A DNA stretch of 56,476 bases, taken from IMG/VR virus record IMGVR_UViG_3300028558_000033, positions 1 through 56,476 of that record, one strand, 5' to 3'. This DNA comes from a virus. The notes beneath the pieces were generated by a model, which was given only the letters and a program-made list of their open reading frames with translations, had not been told where the DNA came from and ran no database searches. This document shows, one piece after another, positions 14,858 through 23,027 of the stretch. The first letter of the stretch is position 1. Every line of letters begins with the position of its first letter. Both the position numbers and the translations under genes were made by a program.

Positions 14858-15604
14858 TTATTGAAGCTTGTCCTTGTATTCTGCGTTCACGGCTTGTCGC
14901 AATTTTTCTTTCGCATCGGCCGATAGCGCTGTGGCACCAAGTTGGGCATGTTCCGCGGCGGGACAACTTGCCAATCCTGCCTGGGCTGCAGCGAAGCATG
15001 TGATCACGTCATCAGGCCAAGTCGAACCAGCGGCCGCGTGGATGCACGGCAAGACATTGGTCCAAGCCGCAGCAATGGTGCTGCATTGGCTGACGATTTG
15101 GATCAGCTGTCCTGAGTCCTTGACTGTGGTGATTGATGCGCAAGCGATTTGGGCCTCATGCTTTTGCCACCAAGCACACCCGCCAAGCGTCGATACCGAC
15201 ACCCCCAATATCAACATGGTGGTTATTTTGGTGATTGTGTCGGTCTGCAGGGTGCCACCCATGTTAAGTCCAACCTTCATCAAGATGCTGAGAAGCACAA
15301 CGATGCCGCCAGTTTGTGCCCAATGTATGTGGCCCGCAACAGCAAGGCCGAAGTTGGCAAAGCTGACCATCACGCAGCTCCAAAATTCAGTCGTCTTGAA
15401 GACGCTCTTAGGATCCGCGCCTTGCAGATACTTGGTCAACGTCCGTGCCGCCAAGTAGATCACGGCAATTCCCGCACCGGCAAGCCCTGCCCAGGTTGGT
15501 GAGATGGAGCCTGACATGGCAGAATAGGTGTCGATGATGTAGCCAAGAATGGCAAGGATGATGGCGGCGGCTTTTGGCCCTTGTGATGTTTTGACTGCGT
15601 CCAT
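14858..15604 (-). CDS. Polytopic holin-like protein with internal lipobox-like segment
   Basis: 248 aa. The start is certain: AGGAGG seven bases before ATG. Hydrophobic segments lie at about residues 12-31, 38-56, 74-92 and 100-118. Then follows a further short hydrophobic run beginning at an internal Met and ending in a lipobox-like sequence (GVSVSTLGGC, about 134-143). The last ~105 residues are Ala/Cys-rich and soluble. It could be a holin fused to a spanin-like domain, or a holin whose C-terminal part is also made from the internal ATG, although no Shine-Dalgarno precedes that ATG. It heads the lysis block. Confidence 0.65.
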   Translation of the reverse strand: MDAVKTSQGPKAAAIILAILGYIIDTYSAMSGSISPTWAGLAGAGIAVIYLAARTLTKYLQGADPKSVFKTTEFWSCVMVSFANFGLAVAGHIHWAQTGGIVVLLSILMKVGLNMGGTLQTDTITKITTMLILGVSVSTLGGCAWWQKHEAQIACASITTVKDSGQLIQIVSQCSTIAAAWTNVLPCIHAAAGSTWPDDVITCFAAAQAGLASCPAAEHAQLGATALSADAKEKLRQAVNAEYKDKLQ

Positions 15605-15657
15605 GGGAAACCTCCTGTTGGCCTATTCTAAGTCTTTCGTTGTTTGTTCCATCTCTG

Positions 15658-16476
15658 CTAGTGCCTTTTGGCGCCCATCCTCCACAATTCTTGCAGGTAT
15701 GCTTGCGAGCGTGCAACTTGCTCAATCCAAACAGGCCCGTAGCACAGATCAATACCCTCATTCCAAAGCGGATCTGGAAGGCCAAAAACCCATGGGCAAG
15801 CATTGGCGCCCGTTTGCCATGGGATGGCCCCGGTAAGCGTGTTGTTGCCCAATTCGACACCATTAACGTACAACCGTATGTGCGATCCATCGTACGTAAG
15901 TGACAAAAGCGCCCATTCACAAAATGGGACACGATTGTGATCAACTTTGACAAATATTGGTGCCACTGTCCCATCGAACGTCATGTTGGCGCCTCGTTGG
16001 GCGATGCTCATGTGCACAACTTGATACGGGGATACCCAAGTTGACGGACGAAACGGTTTGGAAATTATGCGCCCATCATTGTCGCCTGGACGAAAGTACG
16101 TTTGGACAAATACCCAAACAGATAATGTCAAATAGTTTGGCGGTTCGAATGCCCCAACAGCTGTCAGCATTCGCAAATTCTGCGTCGTTCCTGGTGAGTA
16201 GATGCCGCCGCTGAATTGTTGCTCTCCAAACGGACCAACAACGCCAGGAATCGGCGTCCCCAAGTTGATCGTCAGGTCATTGGTCCCTGTGATTTCGTTT
16301 TTGAAAGATGTTGCTGTTGATGGCTCTTTGAACAAGAACAACGCAAGTGTGTCTGAGTCATGCGGTGCAGGGATGTCGTAAAGCTTCACAAGCGCCGTAG
16401 AAGGGCCAGGGCCACGCAGGCTCCCAATGGATGTTCCCCAAGCAGATGAGCCTTTTCTGTAAACATCACCTTTCAT
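15658..16476 (-). CDS. LamG-like tail-associated protein 1
   Basis: 272 aa with a concanavalin/LamG-type beta-sandwich. Diagnostic stretches are DSDTLALFLFKE, EWALLSLTYDGSHIRLYVNG and GPVWIEQVARS. It is a clear paralogue of the next gene upstream (16476-17300) and a relative of the C-terminal domains of the proteins at 17313 and 50569. The N-terminus, GDVYRKGSSAWG, equals an internal motif of the larger fibre proteins upstream, as if the gene had been cut out of one. ATG start, sharing one base with the upstream stop (TGATG). Probably a fibre-tip or carbohydrate-binding subunit; no enzymatic residues are evident. Confidence 0.7.
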   Translation of the reverse strand: MKGDVYRKGSSAWGTSIGSLRGPGPSTALVKLYDIPAPHDSDTLALFLFKEPSTATSFKNEITGTNDLTINLGTPIPGVVGPFGEQQFSGGIYSPGTTQNLRMLTAVGAFEPPNYLTLSVWVFVQTYFRPGDNDGRIISKPFRPSTWVSPYQVVHMSIAQRGANMTFDGTVAPIFVKVDHNRVPFCEWALLSLTYDGSHIRLYVNGVELGNNTLTGAIPWQTGANACPWVFGLPDPLWNEGIDLCYGPVWIEQVARSQAYLQELWRMGAKRH

Positions 16477-17300
16477 CAGAACCTTTTCGCGGCCCGTTTG
16501 TAACAGGTCCCAAGATCACTGACGCTGCGTGCAACTTGTTCGATCCAAACAGGCCCGATGCGTGCATCCAAGCCTGCGCTTGCCACACCAACGGGTTCAC
16601 CAATAACCCATGGGCAAGCATTGACACCCGAAGACCAAGGGATAACCCCGGTGCGGCTGGCTGTGCTGACCTGTTGACCGTTCACGTAAAGCTTCACACT
16701 TGCCCCATCGTACGTGAGCGACAACATGGCCCATTCAAACAAAGGCACCAAACGCTCATTCACAGACACTGCGGTCGATCCAATTTGGGCTTTCAACACC
16801 CCGGTGGAATCAAACCAGATTGCGACCACACGATATGGTGATGCCCATGCTGATGGGTGGTATGGTTTGGTGAGCAGATTCCCATCACCAGTTGCTCGCC
16901 GATAGTTGTGCAAAAACACCCACAAGTTCAACGTTATGCTTGTTGGAGGCTCGAATGCGCCCACTGATGTTGTGACTATGGCAACGTCTTCCAAATAGCC
17001 ATTGGTGAAAATGGCGCCGCTTGGGCTTGAAGGGCTTGATGGGTATCCAAACGGGCCAACGCACCCCAAGTGGAGTGTTCCAGCTGTCTGGTGCAAGTCG
17101 TTCGCTGATGTGATGGCATTTTGGAAGGAGCTTCCAGATGTCTCGTTGAACAAGTAAAGCGCAAGCGTATCACTGTCTGATGGCGTCGGCTGGTTCGCGC
17201 CGTAAAGCGGCACATATATTGTGGCAGGCGGAGGGCTGGCAATGTTTTCCAACGGGCTGCCCCATCCAGCCTCCGTTTTTCTGTAGAGATCGCCACGCAT
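16476..17300 (-). CDS. LamG-like tail-associated protein 2
   Basis: 274 aa, paralogous over its full length to the gene at 15658: same GD(V/L)YRK start, same SDSDTLALYLFNE, SLTYDGASVKLYVNGQ and GPVWIEQVARS blocks. Tandem duplication followed by divergence is the simplest origin. The region around residues 30-100 differs most, which suggests a variable binding surface or linker. ATG start with a weak TAGG upstream. Likely a structural or adhesion component of the tail fibre system. Confidence 0.7.
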   Translation of the reverse strand: MRGDLYRKTEAGWGSPLENIASPPPATIYVPLYGANQPTPSDSDTLALYLFNETSGSSFQNAITSANDLHQTAGTLHLGCVGPFGYPSSPSSPSGAIFTNGYLEDVAIVTTSVGAFEPPTSITLNLWVFLHNYRRATGDGNLLTKPYHPSAWASPYRVVAIWFDSTGVLKAQIGSTAVSVNERLVPLFEWAMLSLTYDGASVKLYVNGQQVSTASRTGVIPWSSGVNACPWVIGEPVGVASAGLDARIGPVWIEQVARSVSDLGTCYKRAAKRF

Positions 17301-17312
17301 CTTGCAACCTAA

Positions 17313-19064
17313 TCACAGCGAATGGCAAGCAGATGTGACCAATGATGACACCGTTGCGCCCGAGTACACTGTGGAATCTATGCGCACATCCTCAATCAGA
17401 CCATACCATTGACGGGTGGTGGTTCCGTAGTCAGCACCGATGACGTATGCCCCGTGTGTGCTCCAATAGAGCGCTGTGTTTGCTGCCGTCGTGCCTGTGC
17501 TCACGGCATAACCATCGACGTAGCCAACAATTGCGCCAGTTGAGTATTTATATGTGAATCCGATATGGTGCCAAGTTCCAACAAACAAATTCTCAGTCAC
17601 CCCAAGGCTGACACCCGTTTCAACTCCTGATGGTTGCGTCCAAAAGTCGAAATACCACTGATTGGTGTTGTTGCCGTTGCCGTTGAAGCGCATACACCAA
17701 GCATAAGAACCTCCAGATGAGTTTTGCTCTTTCCCTAGCAGAATCGCCCACTGTGCGCTGAAGACAACTTTGACCCAAGCGAAAACGCTGAGATCGTTGG
17801 ATTCGCCAAGAGACGTCGTGGTTGTCCGAAGCAATCCCTTGTTGTCAGATGAAACAGCCTCAAGAGCAGCAGCCGTGCCGTATGCGCCATTGCGGCGCGT
17901 AACGTTGGCTGTGCTGTATACGCTGAGGGCGAGCGTCCCGGCTGTACCGATGTTAGCAAAAGGTGGACCGCTGGTGAAATCCCAATAGATTGGAACACTG
18001 CTGTAACTTGGCCTTGTTGGTGTGCAACCACCCCCGCTTCCCGCGGGCGTGGCCCATGCTCCCGAGCCGTTCAGAAAGTGCGCAGCGTTGCCGTCGCCCT
18101 GTGGAGCAAAACCTGGCAGACTTGTCGTCATGTTTTGGCCCGTGGCTGTCGTGATGCTCAGCAGAGATGCAGGGACGTTGGCCAATACGGCCTTGGGGCT
18201 GTTTGATGTCGAGACGCTGGTTGCTGTCGTGGTGACGGTGCCTGAACTCCAAGCCACGTTGCCATCAGCGTACAATGTCACAGCAGGCCCGGCTGGCCCT
18301 GTTGGGCCCTGGATGTTGCCGTTCAACGTCCAACTTCCGCCCGCGCCGCCCGCGCCGAGCGAGTAGACATTCCCAACGGCTCCACCGCCCGCGCTGGTTT
18401 CGAGATAGTAGTCACCAGAGACAGAACCACCAACGCTCGATGGAGGGTTGGCGCCCGTCCACCACTTCGCGCCAGGCGTCCCGTTTGTGCCATTGGTTCC
18501 GTTAGTTCCGTTTGTGCCAGTTGTCCCTGTGGCACCCTTGATGTTGCCGACGGAGCTGCCCCAACTTCCGCCCGTTCCGGTCATCGTGTAGACATCGCCA
18601 GTCGTGGTGTTGAGATAGTAGTCGCCCGAGATCGATCCGCCCACGCCGCTGGGCACCCCTGCAGCTTCCCACCACTTCGATCCAGGTGCGCCATTCGTTC
18701 CATTGGCCCCATTGGTCCCGTTTGTGCCATTGGTTCCAGGCGATCCATTGGTTCCGTTTGTGCCGTTAGTTCCCGATGGCCCTTTGATGTTGGCTATGGC
18801 GCCGCCGCCCCACGTGCCGCTGGCATGCTGCCAAACATTCCCAGTTGCTGTATCAAGGTACAGGTCACCATCATTTGCGCTCACCGCTGGTGCCCCGCTG
18901 CCGGTGAACCAGTGATTTGCTGTCCCACCAGGGATGAGCGACGGGTCAATGGTTCCAGCCGGGCACGACGTCCGCACAAATTGCTGATAGCACGTGGCGT
19001 GTGAAAATGAATCCACAAGCAGAGACAACAATACTCCACCCAATACGGCAAACGTCTTTTTCAT
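17313..19064 (-). CDS. Secreted collagen-like/LamG fibre protein
   Basis: 583 aa from ATG 19064 (GGAGG nine bases upstream; ATGA overlap with the upstream stop). Residues 1-24 are a classic Sec signal peptide (MKKTFAVLGG, then a hydrophobic core and SHA-TC), rare for a phage tail protein. Then come repeated modules of the form GDLY-x-WG-NIKGP separated by two collagen-like Gly-X-Y runs made of GTN triplets (about residues 95-130 and 185-205). The C-terminal ~200 residues are LamG-like (WHHIGFTYKYSTG, YVDGYAVSTG, WYGLIEDVRID). It may be exported to decorate or mask the host surface, or be a fibre with a retained leader. Confidence 0.7.
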   Translation of the reverse strand: MKKTFAVLGGVLLSLLVDSFSHATCYQQFVRTSCPAGTIDPSLIPGGTANHWFTGSGAPAVSANDGDLYLDTATGNVWQHASGTWGGGAIANIKGPSGTNGTNGTNGSPGTNGTNGTNGANGTNGAPGSKWWEAAGVPSGVGGSISGDYYLNTTTGDVYTMTGTGGSWGSSVGNIKGATGTTGTNGTNGTNGTNGTPGAKWWTGANPPSSVGGSVSGDYYLETSAGGGAVGNVYSLGAGGAGGSWTLNGNIQGPTGPAGPAVTLYADGNVAWSSGTVTTTATSVSTSNSPKAVLANVPASLLSITTATGQNMTTSLPGFAPQGDGNAAHFLNGSGAWATPAGSGGGCTPTRPSYSSVPIYWDFTSGPPFANIGTAGTLALSVYSTANVTRRNGAYGTAAALEAVSSDNKGLLRTTTTSLGESNDLSVFAWVKVVFSAQWAILLGKEQNSSGGSYAWCMRFNGNGNNTNQWYFDFWTQPSGVETGVSLGVTENLFVGTWHHIGFTYKYSTGAIVGYVDGYAVSTGTTAANTALYWSTHGAYVIGADYGTTTRQWYGLIEDVRIDSTVYSGATVSSLVTSACHSL

Positions 19065-20041
19065 CCTGCAGATCCTCCAATGTACTTCCAATAAGGTGAT
19101 CCCGTTCCTGTCAAAAAGGCGCGCAGGTGAATCTCCTCACCGGCCGGGACTTCCCATGATGGGTAACTTCCTCCAACAAATGCCCCTTTGATTGGAGCAA
19201 GACTCGTTGTCCCCAAACTTGTCACAGCCATATCAGCAGTGAATGTCAGAGATATGTCTGTTCCATCATGGACACTAGATGGGACTTCGACGCCAATCAA
19301 CGGGCCTGTCCCTGAAACTTTCAGTTTTCGGGCTGTTGCAAATCCAGAAATGCCGCCACTTGAAATGCTGACAGCTGTGAAAGCTTCATCCGCGCCGCCA
19401 GATCCAGACATGCCTGCAGGGCCTTGGATGTTCCCAACCGGTGATCCCCAAGTCGATGGGCCTTTTTGGTAAACATCACCATTCGACATGTCCAGATAGA
19501 AATCATCACGCACACCAAGCGTGCCGGCGGGAACGCCGGTGCCTTCGTACCATGCGGTGGGAGCAACCCGGTCACCAGGATCTGTCGTTCCCAAGTCAAG
19601 ATAGAAATCTCCAACAGAGCCAAGCATCCCAGACGGAACGCCATCACCAGTCAACCAATTGCTGCCATCAGAAAATGTTATCCAATCTGTGGTGGCTGGC
19701 CCTGATTTGCCCCAAAAAGCAACATGCAATCCGGAAATTGGATCCAATTGCTGAGCAACAGATGGCATCGGGCGATCCAAGCCAACTCTTGGAGGATCTA
19801 CGGTCGAATCTGTGGTTGTTGGATCAAAGATGATTGCTTCCCAAACCAAGGCATGTTTTGCGATCTTGAAGCCGGCAATCTCGGCCACCAGCTTTGTGAA
19901 AGCGGATGTGATGATTTTTTGCTGCTCAAGCGGCAATTGCATGTAATCGGCAGGCAATCCAGACAGAAATGCCACACCAGCATCAGACTGCGCGTCACAA
20001 GTCTCATCGCCAATCAGCTTGCCTATTGGGTTGTCTGCCAT
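19061..20041 (-). CDS. Tail fibre-type protein with GDFYLD repeat modules
   Basis: 326 aa. The N-terminal ~90 residues are helical and probably form the attachment part. Two related modules follow (GVPSGMLGSVGDFYLD and GVPAGTLGVRDDFYLD), the second running into GDVYQKGPSTWGSPVGNIQG. The same module recurs in the collagen-like protein downstream. The C-terminal ~110 residues form a beta-rich domain. ATG start just after the TAG of the spike gene. Likely a fibre or fibre-connector joining baseplate and LamG proteins. No specific family recognised beyond this module. Confidence 0.65.
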   Translation of the reverse strand: MADNPIGKLIGDETCDAQSDAGVAFLSGLPADYMQLPLEQQKIITSAFTKLVAEIAGFKIAKHALVWEAIIFDPTTTDSTVDPPRVGLDRPMPSVAQQLDPISGLHVAFWGKSGPATTDWITFSDGSNWLTGDGVPSGMLGSVGDFYLDLGTTDPGDRVAPTAWYEGTGVPAGTLGVRDDFYLDMSNGDVYQKGPSTWGSPVGNIQGPAGMSGSGGADEAFTAVSISSGGISGFATARKLKVSGTGPLIGVEVPSSVHDGTDISLTFTADMAVTSLGTTSLAPIKGAFVGGSYPSWEVPAGEEIHLRAFLTGTGSPYWKYIGGSAG

Positions 20042-20042
20042 G

Positions 20043-20798
20043 CTACTTCAACCATCCTAGCAGCGAGAGGAATGCCTCATCAGCACCCTCTGTGAGCAGC
20101 TCGTTGATATCAACCACAGCTTGGGCAAGACCGGGCTGCAACCCGGACAATGGCCCTTGGGCCGCTGCTTGCATGGACGTCAAATCCATGGAAAGTTTCT
20201 GAAGCAACGTGCTGAGCTTGTCCCAAAATAACGTGCCTTTTACCATCTTTTGATCAGCCTGGTCGCCGCCAACCCGGATCTTGCCATCAATCACATCCAA
20301 GATGGTGTTGTTGAGATCAAACTTGATTTTGTCTGGTGTGATTGTTATGGTGTCTTTGGATTCTTGGCGCCCGAGTGTGATGGACTGCGCCTTCTCATCG
20401 AGGATGAGCATCAACCCGCCCTTGGACACGAAGCCACGGCGCTGAGGGTAGTTGGTCAGAAGCGCTTTGGGCAGCGGCATCCCGTTCTGCTGGCCTGTTG
20501 GAGGCGCATGCCGCCATCGCAACCCTGGATTCAGCATGAAGCGCTCGCCCTTGTACTGATCCAACCCAACGTCGGTCACATCTACCATGACTTCAACGGT
20601 TGAGCCGACGTCTGGCATGAAGAGCATTGCTGCTCCGCCGAGGCTGCTGAAGGCATTCGAATCGGGCACAGCCCAATGCGGCAACTCCGTGGCTGCTCCC
20701 ACCAGTGATTGGCAACGCACTTTGAGCCGTCCGCGTTTTTCGGGATCCGTGATGTTGGTCACGATGGCATAATGCGACTCTGTGATCGTGCCGCTCAA
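20043..20798 (-). CDS. Baseplate spike protein, gpV/gp5-like OB-fold
   Basis: 251 aa with a TTG start that gives a TTGA overlap with the upstream stop and AAGGTG eight bases upstream. The N-terminal domain (HYAIVTNITDPEKRGRLKV, then VGSTVEVMVD) matches the OB-fold of Phage_base_V proteins. The middle (KDTITITPDKIKFDLNNTIL) reads like the beta-helix spike repeat. The C-terminus is helical. It would form the membrane-piercing tip beneath the hub. Its order, directly after the hub gene, is conserved in P2-type tails. Confidence 0.85.
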   Translation of the reverse strand: MSGTITESHYAIVTNITDPEKRGRLKVRCQSLVGAATELPHWAVPDSNAFSSLGGAAMLFMPDVGSTVEVMVDVTDVGLDQYKGERFMLNPGLRWRHAPPTGQQNGMPLPKALLTNYPQRRGFVSKGGLMLILDEKAQSITLGRQESKDTITITPDKIKFDLNNTILDVIDGKIRVGGDQADQKMVKGTLFWDKLSTLLQKLSMDLTSMQAAAQGPLSGLQPGLAQAVVDINELLTEGADEAFLSLLGWLK

Positions 20799-22219
20799 AA
20801 CCGCATCACCTTGTTGGCTGTGAATTCACACGTGTACGGTGCTGGAGCGACCATGTGGCGCACACGTGTGAAGAAATACTCTCCATCAAGTTGGTCGCCA
20901 AGCCCGAGCAGCGTGTGTGTTTGGCGCGCTCGCAAGGTTTCGGTGCCGATGACGGATCCTTGTACGGTGATGAAATTGTCTTGGCGCTTCTTGAACCATT
21001 GCCAAAGGAATGCTGAGGCCTCATCCAGGTCGTTGAAGCGTCGGTTGGGAGGCACCGTCACGTCGATGGCGAAGCCGCCGGCCGCAATGCGCCAACGTGC
21101 TGCATTTTCGAATGCGTGGACCATCGCATCCTTGGCCTTGCGCTTTAGCACATGCGAGGGTGATTCTCTGCGTGGCCGGTTGCTGTTGCGACGCACTGAT
21201 GGGGGGTTCTCTGTGGCAGATGCCTTCGCCAGCAGGCCGCCACCGCGCGTGAAAAATGGGCTTTCAGCGCTGTCTTCATCACCGATGCTGTGCGATTCCC
21301 GAACTGACACCCATTGCTGGGCCTTGCCGTCCCAAATTAGAATGGTGGCCGCGGTGACGTTCTCATGCAACCCGTACTCAGGCATGGCATCGAGCAAGGT
21401 GCCCGTACCATTCACGCCGTACCTGAACACATACATCGGCTTTTGGTCGTGCTGGACAGCTTTCCAATGAAGCACCCAAACGTTGCGTTGGGTGTCGTAA
21501 TCCACCCAGGCATCACGGTCGTTCAGGTTGGCCAAGCCCTTGACGATTTCCCAATGGTTTTGGTTCTTCTTGAGGATCACATCCTCGTGTCTGTCTGTGT
21601 GATCAATATCAAGATGGAACGCATGTTGCTCGGCGATGGCAACAACGACATCACTGTGCCTGGCTTGGCTGAAGACTTGTCCAAGATTATCAGCACCACC
21701 GACGGGTTGCGAGACGATCGCCTTGGACTTTAGCCTGCTGCTCTTGATTGGGCTGGTGGCATGCGACATCTTCACGCTGGCATCATAACCCTTGACTTCC
21801 AACACCGGCATGCCTTCACGTGGAAAGCGTGGTAAGTGTTTCTGCCAGCACACCCGGCCGACAAAATTCCACTTGTGGCCAAGTTGTCCATATCCAACAC
21901 TGAGTTGGGCCTCATTTTGATAACTTGGCTGGAATACCTTGTGCGTATTCCAATCAGGCCAATCAGGATCCACCAGCCCTGGGTTGGTGATGTTGATGCG
22001 CAACATGTCAGCCATGCCGATTGCGCTTTCATACTCGACTGATTCAATGTATTGGCTGATGTCTTGGCTGACAGTTATGCCGTTCACGTCCAAGCGGAAA
22101 TTGGGCGCCAGGTCATCGCCGTCAACACGATTCCCTGGCGCGCCCAAGTCTGGTTTGTCCAGTGATGTGCGTGCGGCCAACATGTTGGCCATTATCGGGG
22201 TGAATGAGAGAGGTGGCAT
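20795..22219 (-). CDS. Baseplate hub protein, gpD/gp27-like
   Basis: 474 aa. The pattern of a late-control gene D/hub protein is seen: FRLDVNGITVSQDISQYIES at the N-terminus, GYGQLGHKWNFVGRV, an internal basic insert (about residues 345-375, SVRRNSNRPRRESP), and a C-terminal GEYFFTRVRHMVAPAPY beta domain. It would form the trimeric ring joining tube and spike. ATG start two bases before the upstream stop. The basic, proline-rich insert is unusual and may be a disordered loop. Confidence 0.8.
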   Translation of the reverse strand: MPPLSFTPIMANMLAARTSLDKPDLGAPGNRVDGDDLAPNFRLDVNGITVSQDISQYIESVEYESAIGMADMLRINITNPGLVDPDWPDWNTHKVFQPSYQNEAQLSVGYGQLGHKWNFVGRVCWQKHLPRFPREGMPVLEVKGYDASVKMSHATSPIKSSRLKSKAIVSQPVGGADNLGQVFSQARHSDVVVAIAEQHAFHLDIDHTDRHEDVILKKNQNHWEIVKGLANLNDRDAWVDYDTQRNVWVLHWKAVQHDQKPMYVFRYGVNGTGTLLDAMPEYGLHENVTAATILIWDGKAQQWVSVRESHSIGDEDSAESPFFTRGGGLLAKASATENPPSVRRNSNRPRRESPSHVLKRKAKDAMVHAFENAARWRIAAGGFAIDVTVPPNRRFNDLDEASAFLWQWFKKRQDNFITVQGSVIGTETLRARQTHTLLGLGDQLDGEYFFTRVRHMVAPAPYTCEFTANKVMRF

Positions 22220-22220
22220 G

Positions 22221-23027
22221 TTAGGACGTGAGGATCAGCGATTGGCGAGGCTGCGATCGGAGCTGGTACATTTTGGAACGCAAGGCAAGGCCTGCCGGCG
22301 TCCTCACCAAGACCCTGGACATTGGTTCAACGATTCGATCAGCAATGGTCTGGTAGGGCGCCAACGGGATCACGGTGCCTGGCGAAGTCCCTGGATGTGG
22401 TAGCGTCGGGTTGTCAAAACGGAGCAACGATCCAAGCATAGGATCGCCGTACTCAGTGAGGGCAATTTGCTCCCACGTATCACCATATTTGGTGGTGTAA
22501 TAGTAGGTATGCGGCTTGGGCTGGTCTATCAGACCATAGCTCACGGGGTCATAGATGGCCAGGACGATGCCGAGAGTGACGCCGCGTAGCGTGCCATCAT
22601 TACGCAGCGAATCCCAACGCGGCTCGCCAAGCGACTTTACCACCACAGTTTCGTTGATGGTGTTGCCCCAAAGGAACGCGAAGCGAGGCGGCCGCGCCAG
22701 GCCGATGTCTTTCACAACGCTGCGTTTCAGATTGTCGTACAACTCTTGGATGTCTTGTGTGGAGTCATCGGCCCAAAGCTTCATGGTGAACTTGAAGCCT
22801 TTTTCCTTGCCATTGCTGTACTGGATGACGGGTTGGTCTTGCCCCATGGTGGCGATCTCGGTCCATTCACCTTCCCAACCTGTGTCCTGCATGTCAAGTG
22901 GCAGATACTGGAATTGGATCGCCTTGACCGTTTCGCCATCCTTGGTGCCTTTCAGGCGCCGTTGGTCAGACCAAACCGGGATGAGCTGTGGAAGCGGAGC
23001 CTGTGGTGTTACGCGTGTGGTGCTCAT
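22221..23027 (-). CDS. LysM-domain baseplate/tail protein, gp53/gpX-like
   Basis: 268 aa from ATG 23027 (CGGAG six bases upstream; ATGA overlap with the tape-measure stop). The N-terminal two-thirds is a beta-rich tail domain (GWEGEWTEIATMGQDQP, SYGLIDQPKPHTYYY). Residues about 185-235 form a LysM-type module (TTKYGDTWEQIAL, PMLGSLLRFDN, GTVIPLAP). Such proteins link tape measure, tube end and hub in contractile tails, and LysM may contact peptidoglycan. Its place between tape measure and hub supports this. Confidence 0.8.
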   Translation of the reverse strand: MSTTRVTPQAPLPQLIPVWSDQRRLKGTKDGETVKAIQFQYLPLDMQDTGWEGEWTEIATMGQDQPVIQYSNGKEKGFKFTMKLWADDSTQDIQELYDNLKRSVVKDIGLARPPRFAFLWGNTINETVVVKSLGEPRWDSLRNDGTLRGVTLGIVLAIYDPVSYGLIDQPKPHTYYYTTKYGDTWEQIALTEYGDPMLGSLLRFDNPTLPHPGTSPGTVIPLAPYQTIADRIVEPMSRVLVRTPAGLALRSKMYQLRSQPRQSLILTS

